A DNA stretch of 64,000 nt from CAZTDU01 sp050248795. GTDB taxonomy: Bacteria > Pseudomonadota > Gammaproteobacteria > Burkholderiales > SG8-39. Positions 57,863-64,000 of this stretch are shown in pieces (position 1 is the stretch's first letter; each line of letters starts with the position of its first letter). The notes below the pieces were generated by a model. It saw only the letters and a list, made by a program, of their open reading frames with translations. It was not told the origin of the DNA and searched no databases. Position numbers and translations under genes: made by a program. Location: assembly GCA_050248795.1 (NCBI GenBank), contig JBFWRS010000008.1:35136-99135 (forward strand), given 5' to 3'.

Positions 57863-58975
57863 CTAACCCCAGATCGCCCGCGCCGCCTCGACGCACAACT
57901 TCAGCTTCGCGCGCTCATCGGCTTCGGTCACCGGGTTGCCGCCCATGGTGCTGGCGAAGCCGCACTGCGGGCTGATCGCGCATCGCGCGGGGTCGATGAA
58001 CTTCGCCGCCTCGTCGGCGCGGCGCTTGAGGGCATCGATCGACTCGAGCTGCGGCACCTTGGAGCTGACCATGCCAAGCACCACGCCCTTCCCCTTCGGC
58101 ATCAGCGCGAGCGGCGCGAAATCCCCGGCGCGCGGCGTGTCGAACTCGAGCAGGAAGTGGTTCACCTCGGCGCGATTGAACAGCCGCTCCGCGATCGAGG
58201 TATAGCCGCCCTCGGCGAGGTACATGCCCTTGTAGTTGCCGCGGCACATGTGCACGCCCACCACCATGTCGGCGGGACGGCCCCGTACCGCCTCGTTTAT
58301 CGCGTCGACGTACAGGTCGACCAGCTGGTCGGGATCGCCGCCCGCGGCGCGGACCTTCGCCTGCGCCGCCGGGTCGCACAGCATCGCCAGCGCGACTTCG
58401 TCGAGTTGCACGTAGCGGCAGCCCGCGGCAGCGAGGTCCGCGATCTCGTCCCGGTAGACGCGGCCGAGGTCGGCGAAGAAAACGCGCGGGTCGGTGTAGG
58501 CGCTCTTCGCCGCCCAGTCGTTGAAGCGGTAGAAGTGCATCGTCGAAGGCGCCGGCATGGTGATCTTCTGCGTCAGCTTCGTCAGCTTCGACGCGAAGGC
58601 ATACTCGTCCAGCGTGATCGGCTCGCCGCGCGACACTTTCGCCTCGGCATAGGGCGCGGTGAAGTCGCTCTCGTGGCCGTGCTCGTCGTGGAAGCGGAAC
58701 GCCGCCTCCTTCACCACCAGCCCGCGCGTGAGGCGTACGAACTTCTCCCAGTAGGAAAAGCGGCGGAACTCGCCGTCGGTCGCGACTTCGAGGCCGCAGT
58801 CCTCCTGCAGCCGCAGCACGTCGCGGATCGCCGCGTCCTGCTCGGCACGGAAAGCCGCGTCCGGCAGTTCCTTCGCCGCGTGCGCGCGAAACGCCTGCCG
58901 CAGCTTAGCCGGCCGCAGCAGGCTGCCGATGTGGTCCGCGCGGAACGGTGGACTGCCGGTGGGCCGGATGCTCAT
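57863..58975 (-). CDS. MetE C-terminal domain-like (cobalamin-independent methyltransferase family) protein
   Basis: 370 residues, a stand-alone TIM barrel like the catalytic half of MetE. Zinc ligands match His and Cys in VGVHMCRGN and Cys in SPQCGFAST. The N-terminal FRADHIGSLLRPAKL is typical of YxjG/YxjH-like proteins. True MetE is twice as long. Such short forms transfer methyl groups to thiols from methylfolate or other donors. GAGGAG lies before the ATG at 58975. The physiological methyl donor is unknown. Confidence 0.88.
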   Translation of the reverse strand: MSIRPTGSPPFRADHIGSLLRPAKLRQAFRAHAAKELPDAAFRAEQDAAIRDVLRLQEDCGLEVATDGEFRRFSYWEKFVRLTRGLVVKEAAFRFHDEHGHESDFTAPYAEAKVSRGEPITLDEYAFASKLTKLTQKITMPAPSTMHFYRFNDWAAKSAYTDPRVFFADLGRVYRDEIADLAAAGCRYVQLDEVALAMLCDPAAQAKVRAAGGDPDQLVDLYVDAINEAVRGRPADMVVGVHMCRGNYKGMYLAEGGYTSIAERLFNRAEVNHFLLEFDTPRAGDFAPLALMPKGKGVVLGMVSSKVPQLESIDALKRRADEAAKFIDPARCAISPQCGFASTMGGNPVTEADERAKLKLCVEAARAIWG

Positions 58976-59015
58976 GCGTGGATTCTCCTCGCGCGTGGAA
59001 ACAGGGTGGGCGTCA

Positions 59016-59021
59016 TAGAAT
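59016..59021 (+). promoter_or_regulatory. TAGAAT -10-like element before the acyl-CoA synthetase gene
   Basis: CATAGAATACCGGCG lies 43 bases before the ATG at 59065, with GGGAGGG as the ribosome site in between. It matches the recurring motif in this window. Confidence 0.4.
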
Positions 59022-59064
59022 ACCGGCGCACGCCGATCGCGGCCAGTGCAGGGAGGGATGCCAC

Positions 59065-60606
59065 ATGCTGACGATGAGTTCGGCGCTGGATCGCTGCGCA
59101 CGCCTGTATGGCGCGCGGCCGGCGATCGTCGATGCCGAGCGGACCTGGACCTGGTCCGAACACCTGTCGCGCGTCGCGCGCGCCGCGGGCCTGCTCGCGG
59201 GCCTGGGCGTGCGCCGCGGCGACCGCTACGGCATCCTCGCGCGCAACCTGCCGCGGCATTGCGAACTGGTGCACGCCGGCTACTGGATGGGCGCGGTGCC
59301 GGTGCCGGTAAATATCCGCCTCGCGCCGCCCGAGATCGCGTTCATCCTCGAGGACGCAGGTGTCCGCGCGCTGGCGGTGGACGAGCCATTCCTGCCGCTG
59401 CTGGAGCACGCGGCGATCGCGCCGCACGCCGGCAATGCCTTCGCCGTGTCCGCCGCGCCGCTGGGCGGACGGCTTCCCGATTACGAAACGCTGCTCGCGT
59501 CCGCGCGCCCGGCGCCGCTGGTCGATTCGCGCGAGGAAGACGACGCCATCCTCTTCTACACCGGCGGCACCACCGGGCGTTCGAAGGGCGTGCGCCTCAC
59601 GCATCGCAACGTGGTATCGAACGGCATGCAGTGCGCGATGGAATACGGCTACCGCGGCACCGATACCTACCTGCACGTGGCGCCGATGTTCCATTCCGCC
59701 GACCTGCTGGGCACCGGCTACACGCTGCTCGGCGGCGCGCACGCCTACCTGCCGCAGTTCTCGCCGCGCGGCTTCCTCGACGCCATTGCGCAGCTCGGCG
59801 TCACCGGCACGATGGTCTCGCCGACCGCCATCATCATGACGCTGCAGGAACTGCGCCCGACCGACTTCGACCTCGCGCGCTTCCGCTTCCTCCTATACGG
59901 CAGCGCGCCGATGGCGCCCGAATGGATCGCGCGCGCCATCGAGGCGTTTCCCGGCGCGGCCGTCGTGCAGGGCTACGGCCTGACGGAGACCTCGCCCATC
60001 CTCACCTGCCTGGACTTCGCCGAACACCAGCGCGCGCTCGCCTCGGGCGACACCACGCGGCTGAAATCGGTCGGCCGCCCGGTGGCGGGCGTGGACATGC
60101 GCATCCTGGACGAGGCCGGGCGCGAAGTCGCCACCGGCGAAGTCGGCGAGGTCGTAGTGCGCGCGCCGAACGTCACCGCGGGCTACCTCAACCTGCCCGA
60201 GGCCACCGCGGCGGCGATACGGCAGGGCTGGTTCCACACCGGCGACGTCGGCCGCATGGACGGGGAAGGCTTCCTCTACCTGCTGGACCGCAAGAAGGAC
60301 ATGGTGATCACCGGCGGCGAGAACGTCTACACCATCGAGGTCGAGCAGGCGCTCTACCAGCACCCGGACGTGGCCGAATGCGCGGTGTTCGGCGTGCCGG
60401 ACGAGAAGTACGGCGAGGCGCTATTTGCGGCCATCGTGCCGCGCGCCGGCGCGAAGCTGGACGCCGAGGCGATCATCGCGCATTGCCGCGCGCGCATCGG
60501 CGGCTACAAGATCCCGCGCCGCATGGCCTTCCTGCCGGCGCTGCCCAAGAGTGCGATGGGAAAGGTGCTGAAGACCGAGCTGCGCCGCAGCCACGCGAGC
60601 GCGTGA
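59065..60606 (+). CDS. AMP-dependent acyl-CoA synthetase
   Basis: 513 residues. The P-loop FYTGGTTGRSKGV lies near 170, the adenine motif GYGLTETSP near 300, and the hinge LLDRKKDMVITGGENVYT near 405. The catalytic lysine is in LPKSAMGKVLKTELR near 500. The family activates fatty or aromatic acids to CoA esters. The exact acid cannot be read from the sequence. GGGAGGG 7 bases before the ATG supports this start. It is convergent with the NTF2-like gene. Confidence 0.9.
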   Translation: MLTMSSALDRCARLYGARPAIVDAERTWTWSEHLSRVARAAGLLAGLGVRRGDRYGILARNLPRHCELVHAGYWMGAVPVPVNIRLAPPEIAFILEDAGVRALAVDEPFLPLLEHAAIAPHAGNAFAVSAAPLGGRLPDYETLLASARPAPLVDSREEDDAILFYTGGTTGRSKGVRLTHRNVVSNGMQCAMEYGYRGTDTYLHVAPMFHSADLLGTGYTLLGGAHAYLPQFSPRGFLDAIAQLGVTGTMVSPTAIIMTLQELRPTDFDLARFRFLLYGSAPMAPEWIARAIEAFPGAAVVQGYGLTETSPILTCLDFAEHQRALASGDTTRLKSVGRPVAGVDMRILDEAGREVATGEVGEVVVRAPNVTAGYLNLPEATAAAIRQGWFHTGDVGRMDGEGFLYLLDRKKDMVITGGENVYTIEVEQALYQHPDVAECAVFGVPDEKYGEALFAAIVPRAGAKLDAEAIIAHCRARIGGYKIPRRMAFLPALPKSAMGKVLKTELRRSHASA

Positions 60607-60631
60607 CGCAAGGCGCCCGGACCCGCGACAA

Positions 60632-61003
60632 CTACCTAACCATTTTCCAGTAGGTGTCCTTGCGCCAGATCAGGCCGTCCTTGAACTGGTACAGGTCGCA
60701 GCCCTGGTAGTCGAGCTGCGTGCCGTCCGCGGCCTTGCCGGTAACCCGCCACTGCGTCACCGCGCGATCGCCCTCGCCCATCCATTCGTCGGTGCGCGTC
60801 CAGCGCATGTCGGGGATCAGCTTGAAGCGGTCGGCCAGCAGCTTCCTGATCGCAGCCTTGCCTTTCAGCGTCGTGCCTACCGGCTCAGGGCCGCTTGCGA
60901 GCCAGAAAATGGCGTCGTCATGGAACAGCGCCATGATGCGGTCGACGTCGCGGCTGTTGAAGGTTTCGCCGATCGAGGCGAGGAACTCGCGGGTTACCGG
61001 CAT
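60632..61003 (-). CDS. NTF2-like (SnoaL-type) protein
   Basis: 123 residues in the cone-shaped NTF2 fold: FNSRDVDRIMALFHDDAIFW near 15 and QGCDLYQFKDGLIWRKDTYW at 101-120. Members act as small isomerases, hydratases or binding proteins, and no reaction can be assigned. It begins 9 bases after the stop of the selenoprotein gene on the same strand, so the two are probably one transcript. Confidence 0.85.
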   Translation of the reverse strand: MPVTREFLASIGETFNSRDVDRIMALFHDDAIFWLASGPEPVGTTLKGKAAIRKLLADRFKLIPDMRWTRTDEWMGEGDRAVTQWRVTGKAADGTQLDYQGCDLYQFKDGLIWRKDTYWKMVR

Positions 61004-61012
61004 GCGCTTCTC

Positions 61013-61234
61013 CTATACTTGCTTCAGTGCGTTGATGATCTCTTCCGGCTCCGGGTAGCGGCCGTCGCGGAACTTCGAGAACACCAGCCGGCCGTCGCAG
61101 GCGACGTCGAACACGCCGCCCCCGCCCTTGGCGAGCTCCGGCTCCACGCCCAGTTCCTCCCTGATCCGGGCAGCCAGACCGGCCGCCCGCGGCAGGTAGT
61201 TTCAGGCCACGCAGTAGGTGATGACGATTTTCAT
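61013..61234 (-). CDS. SelW/Rdx-like selenoprotein with in-frame TGA (Sec) at codon 11
   Basis: 73 codons from the ATG at 61234 to TAG at 61013. Codon 11 (61204-61202) is TGA, in the context YCVA-U-NYLPRA. This is the C-x-x-U redox motif of the SelT/SelW/SelH (Rdx) family. After it come GGGGVFDVACDGRLVFSKF and GRYPEPEEI, which match the family's conserved second half. A hairpin with a GGUCU loop starts 12 bases after the TGA, as expected for a bacterial SECIS. A standard gene caller would stop at TGA and miss it. The role is probably thiol redox. No selA/B/C/D gene is in the window. Confidence 0.9.
61167..61189 (-). promoter_or_regulatory. Bacterial SECIS hairpin within the selenoprotein gene
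   Basis: Read on the coding strand, CGGGCGGCC (61189-61181) pairs with GGCUGCCCG (61175-61167). That gives nine base pairs with one G-U wobble, around the 5-base loop GGUCU. The loop begins 21 bases after the TGA. E. coli fdhF uses the same GGUCU loop, about 18 bases after its UGA, to bind SelB. Confidence 0.85.
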
Positions 61235-61247
61235 GGTCGCTGCCGCG

Positions 61248-61253
61248 ATTCTA
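61248..61253 (-). promoter_or_regulatory. TAGAAT -10-like element of the selenoprotein gene
   Basis: On the minus strand TAGAATCGCGG lies 13 bases before the selenoprotein ATG, with no strong ribosome site between. It is divergent from a TAGAAT at 61282 for the TRAP operon, making a compact divergent promoter. Confidence 0.45.
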
Positions 61254-61281
61254 GTCCCGCGCGCGGGGATGGCGGCAAGCG

Positions 61282-61287
61282 TAGAAT
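61282..61287 (+). promoter_or_regulatory. TAGAAT -10-like element of the TRAP operon
   Basis: CGTAGAATTCCGCC lies 27 bases before the ATG at 61315, followed by the ribosome site GAGGAGAG. It belongs to the same recurring motif. Confidence 0.45.
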
Positions 61288-61314
61288 TCCGCCGCACCAA
61301 CGAGGAGAGAGCAT

Positions 61315-62283
61315 ATGACCCGTACCGCCACGCTGGCGCTCGTCGCCGCACTGTCCACCGCATTCGCCATCCCGGCCGGCGCGCAGCAGACCACGTTGCG
61401 CGTGGTCAGCGCGTTCCCGGAGAGCACGATTTACGTGAAGCGTCTGGAGGCCTGGATCGAGCGGCTGAATGCCGAGGGCAAGGGCACGCTGCAGTTGAAC
61501 TTCATCGGCGGCCCGAAGGCCATCCCGACCTTCGAGGTGGGCAAGGCGGTGCAGGGCGGCGTCGTCGACGTCGGGCTTTCCACCGGCGCGTTCTACACCA
61601 ATGTCTTCCCCGAAGCCGATGCGCTGAAGCTGACGCAGATGCCGATCGCCGAGCAGCGCAGGAACGGCGCGGTGACGCTGATCAACCGCATCTGGGGCGA
61701 GAAGGGCAACATGTTCTACCTCGCCCGCGTGGTGGAGAACCAGCCTTTCCACCTGTACCTGAACAAGCAGATCTCGAAGCCCGACCTGAAGGGCCTGAAG
61801 ATCCGCATCACGCCGGTGTACCGCGACTTCTTCGGCGCCATGGGCGCGACGCTGATGCAGACCGCGCCAGGCGAGGTGTACACCGCGCTCGAGCGCGGCG
61901 TGGTCGACGGCTACGGCTGGCCGGTGGGCGGCATCTTCGACTTCAACTGGCACGAGAAGACGAAGCTCCGCGTCGATCCCGGCTTCTACGACGCCGAGGT
62001 GTCGCTGGTGGTGAACCTGAAGAAGTGGCAGTCGCTCAGCGCGAAGCAGCGCGAATTCCTGCAGCAGCAGGGCCTGAACTTCGAGGGCCGCAACGACTTC
62101 TGGAAGGCCTACGGCGCCGAGGAAGTGAAGCGCCAGGCGGCTGCCGGCATGAAGACCATCAGCTTCGACGCCGCGACATCGGCGGCGTACCTGAAGCGCG
62201 CGTACGACGCGGGCTGGGCGGGCGTGATCAAGGCCAGCCCGACCTGGGGCCCGCAGATGCAGAAGGCATTCACGAAGAAGTGA
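61315..62283 (+). CDS. dctP: TRAP transporter periplasmic binding protein (DctP type)
   Basis: 322 residues. The signal peptide ends at AGAQ (residue 24). The TRAP fold follows, with QGGVVDVGLSTGAFYTNVFP near 82 and the carboxylate-anchoring arginine expected in LKGLKIRITPVYRDFFGAMG near 160. TRAP systems import organic acids with sodium. The two membrane subunits follow directly. The ligand is not predictable; an aromatic or hydroxy acid would suit the neighbourhood. Confidence 0.92.
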   Translation: MTRTATLALVAALSTAFAIPAGAQQTTLRVVSAFPESTIYVKRLEAWIERLNAEGKGTLQLNFIGGPKAIPTFEVGKAVQGGVVDVGLSTGAFYTNVFPEADALKLTQMPIAEQRRNGAVTLINRIWGEKGNMFYLARVVENQPFHLYLNKQISKPDLKGLKIRITPVYRDFFGAMGATLMQTAPGEVYTALERGVVDGYGWPVGGIFDFNWHEKTKLRVDPGFYDAEVSLVVNLKKWQSLSAKQREFLQQQGLNFEGRNDFWKAYGAEEVKRQAAAGMKTISFDAATSAAYLKRAYDAGWAGVIKASPTWGPQMQKAFTKK

Positions 62284-62765
62284 GCGGCCGCGCCGCGCGC
62301 GCCTGGCGCGCGCTGATGCAGGCCTGCGGCACGCTGGCGGCGCTGGTGCTCGGGGCGACGGCGCTGGTCGTCACCGCCGACGTCGCGCTGCGCAACCTGT
62401 TCGACATCTCGCTGCCCTGGGCGATCGAGGTGTCCGAATACAGCCTGCCGGCGGCGACCTTCCTCGCCGCGCCGTGGATCCTGCACCACAACCAGCACGT
62501 GCGCCTGGACGCGCTGCTGAACGCGCTGCCGCGCGGCGTCGCGCGCTGGCTGGATCGCGGCGCCGACGCCACCGGCTTCGCCATCTCGCTGGTAATCGTG
62601 TGGTACGGGCTGCGCACCATGGTCGAATCCGCGCGCACCGATTCCATGGTGATGAAGGCGCTGGAATTCCCCGAGTGGTGGCTGTACCTGCCGGTGCCGC
62701 TGTGCTTTGCGTTGCTTGCCGTGGAGTTCATCCGGCGCCTCGCGGCGCGGCCCGCCGCGGCATGA
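62280..62765 (+). CDS. dctQ: TRAP transporter small permease (DctQ type)
   Basis: 161 residues with four membrane helices and the family region SLPWAIEVSEYSLPAATFLA near 43. The start is GTG at 62280, overlapping the dctP stop (GTGA). It links the binding protein to the large permease. Its stop is overlapped by the ATG of an 8-codon mini-ORF that leads to dctM. Confidence 0.9.
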   Translation: MSGRAARAWRALMQACGTLAALVLGATALVVTADVALRNLFDISLPWAIEVSEYSLPAATFLAAPWILHHNQHVRLDALLNALPRGVARWLDRGADATGFAISLVIVWYGLRTMVESARTDSMVMKALEFPEWWLYLPVPLCFALLAVEFIRRLAARPAAA

Positions 62766-62788
62766 ACTGGATGCCGCCCACGGCATGA
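62762..62788 (+). CDS. Possible 8-codon bridging mini-ORF between dctQ and dctM
   Basis: The ATG at 62762 overlaps the dctQ stop (ATGA), and the mini-ORF stop TGA overlaps the dctM ATG (again ATGA). The product would be MNWMPPTA. dctM has no ribosome site of its own, so re-initiating ribosomes could be handed over through this mini-ORF. It may be chance. Confidence 0.3.
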   Translation: MNWMPPTA

Positions 62789-64000
62789 GCTGGATCGCCG
62801 CAAGCGCACTGCTCTTCGGCCTGCTGACGACGCTGTTCGCGCTCGGCCTGCCGGCAGCTTTCGCCTTCCTCGGCATCAACATCGCCGGCGCCTGGATGTG
62901 GCTGGGCGGCGAGGCCGGCATGGTGCAGCTGATCCGCAACGGCGTGGTGTCGATCACCAATTTCTCGCTGACACCGATTCCGTTCTTCGTGCTGATGGGC
63001 GAGGTGCTGTTCCATACCGGCGTGGCACTGAAGGCGATCGACGCCATAGACCGCGTGATCTGGCGCGTGCCGGGAAGGCTTTCGGTGGTCGCCGTGGTGG
63101 CGGGCACGGTGTTCTCGGCGATCTCGGGCTCGACGATCGCCACCACCGCGCTGCTCGGCAGCCTGCTGCTGCCCGAGATGCTGCGCCGGCGCTACCACCC
63201 GCACATGGCGATGGGGCCGATCATGGCGATCGGCGGCGTCGACATGCTGATCCCGCCCTCGGCGCTGGCGGTGCTGCTGGGCAGCCTTTCGGGCATCTCG
63301 ATCACGCAGCTGCTGATTGCCGGCATCGTGCCGGGTACGCTGATGGCGGCGATGTTCATCGGCTGGATCGTGCTGCGCGCGACGATGAACCCGGCGCTGG
63401 CGCCGCCGTTCGAGCACGAGGAGATCGGCTTCTGGCAGCGCTGGGGGCCGCTGGCGGTGTACGTGATCCCGCTGGTGCTGATTTTCGTCACCGTCATCGC
63501 GGCGATGTCGGCGGGTTGGGCCACGCCCACCGAATCGGCGGCGATCGGCGCGGTCGCCACGGTGGCGGTGGCGTGGCTGTACCGCGCACTGACCCCTGCC
63601 AACCTGATGAAGTCGCTGCTGGGCACCGCCGCGATCTCGGGCGTGATCCTGTTCATCATCGTCGGCGCCACCACGTTCGCGCAGATCCTCACCTTCTCCG
63701 GCGCCACCAGCGGCCTGGTGAAGGCGATCGAGGGCGCGGCACTGGCGCCGATGCTGGTGCTCGGGGTCATGCTGCTGGTGCTGCTGGTGCTGGGCTGCTT
63801 CGTCGACCAGGTGAGCATGATGCTGATCTGCCTGCCGTTCTTCCTGCCGCTGGTGGCGCTGTACGGCTTCGATCCGGTGTGGTTCGGCGTGCTGTTCCTG
63901 ATCTGCATGCAGCTCGGCCTGCTCACCCCGCCCTTCGGCATGCTGCTGTTCACCATGAAGAGCGTGGCGCCGCCCGGCATCACGATGAACCAGGTGTACC
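62785..64000 (+). CDS. dctM: TRAP transporter large permease (DctM type), 3' end beyond the window
   Basis: The frame is open from the ATG at 62785 to the right edge (405 codons). It is strongly hydrophobic, with the conserved VFSAISGSTIATTALLGSLL near 112 and GWATPTESAAIGAV near 247. Large subunits normally have about 425-450 residues, so only the last few tens are missing. It forms the transport channel with DctQ. Confidence 0.92.
   Translation, partial: MSWIAASALLFGLLTTLFALGLPAAFAFLGINIAGAWMWLGGEAGMVQLIRNGVVSITNFSLTPIPFFVLMGEVLFHTGVALKAIDAIDRVIWRVPGRLSVVAVVAGTVFSAISGSTIATTALLGSLLLPEMLRRRYHPHMAMGPIMAIGGVDMLIPPSALAVLLGSLSGISITQLLIAGIVPGTLMAAMFIGWIVLRATMNPALAPPFEHEEIGFWQRWGPLAVYVIPLVLIFVTVIAAMSAGWATPTESAAIGAVATVAVAWLYRALTPANLMKSLLGTAAISGVILFIIVGATTFAQILTFSGATSGLVKAIEGAALAPMLVLGVMLLVLLVLGCFVDQVSMMLICLPFFLPLVALYGFDPVWFGVLFLICMQLGLLTPPFGMLLFTMKSVAPPGITMNQVY

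Noticed and set aside
61013..61234. Reading the TGA as a nonsense mutation in a decayed SelW/Rdx gene
   Set aside because: The rest of the frame is intact to a proper stop, the TGA is exactly at the redox position, and a SECIS-type hairpin follows at the right distance.
1..64000. tRNA/rRNA genes, CRISPR arrays, insertion sequences, prophage or integrase genes
   Set aside because: I read for these on both strands and saw none; the BRO-N-like domain is the only phage-flavoured element and has no phage neighbours.

Overview
The window looks like a chromosomal piece of a high-GC betaproteobacterium, probably Burkholderiales. The signs are a Bug/TctC solute-binding protein beside a GntR regulator, a complete liv branched-chain-type ABC operon, SorAB sulfite oxidation, 2-aminobenzoyl-CoA type aromatic metabolism, and very strong G/C third-position bias throughout. 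Genes are dense and many overlap by ATGA, GTGA or TGATG. I see no tRNA, rRNA, insertion sequence, prophage or CRISPR array. The only gene-free stretch above 300 bases is 16826-17174, which holds a cobalamin riboswitch.

Layout. 1-8075 (minus): LemA, two M48 membrane peptidases, a YdiJ-type FAD/Fe-S dehydrogenase and an ankyrin protein cut by the left edge. 8127-13388: a glutathione transferase, then livKHMGF. 13471-15628: a possible leader peptide, a BCCT transporter, a possible 39-residue membrane peptide and a TfoX N-domain protein. 15656-19262: an MFS transporter, the B12 riboswitch and a BtuB-like receptor. 19433-20958: sorAB behind a clear promoter with an inverted repeat. 21002-27287: transporters, Bug protein/GntR/crotonase, macro-domain and glyoxalase-fold proteins. 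27311-34773: an AraC regulator divergent from an aromatic operon built around a CarAa-like Rieske oxygenase, followed by a second alpha/beta Rieske oxygenase. 34773-36763: a membrane protein with a BRO-N-like domain and cardiolipin synthase. 36755-40422: hydroxyacid, aldolase and SDR enzymes. 40438-46135 (minus): kinase with cyclic-nucleotide domain, Tag, secreted protein, flavin monooxygenase, PPK2. 46212-53060 (minus): a MarR-headed 2-aminobenzoyl-CoA operon. 53141-60606: small proteins, a sugar-acid type pair (FAH and IlvD/Edd), a degenerate GGDEF protein, a MetE-like protein and an acyl-CoA synthetase. 60632-64000: an NTF2-like protein, a selenoprotein and a TRAP transporter cut by the right edge.

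How the genes may work together. The CarAa-like operon has the parts of a carbazole-type upper pathway: ring dioxygenase, Rieske ferredoxin, two-subunit extradiol dioxygenase, meta-cleavage hydrolase and dienoate hydratase. In carbazole degraders that route releases anthranilate and 2-hydroxypenta-2,4-dienoate. About 12 kb away is an operon for CoA-dependent anthranilate degradation (ligase, fused monooxygenase/reductase, RidA, acyl-CoA dehydrogenase, crotonase). Joining the two is my inference, and no ferredoxin reductase is in the window.

The most striking single item is a short gene at 61013-61234 (minus) that a standard gene caller would miss. An in-frame TGA at codon 11 lies in a C-x-x-U motif of a SelW/Rdx-like protein, and a 9-bp hairpin with a GGUCU loop follows it, as expected of a bacterial SECIS. 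Also notable are a degenerate GGDEF domain that keeps its c-di-GMP inhibitory site, a membrane-anchored BRO-N-like domain, and a recurring TAGAAT -10-like motif ahead of at least eight genes.
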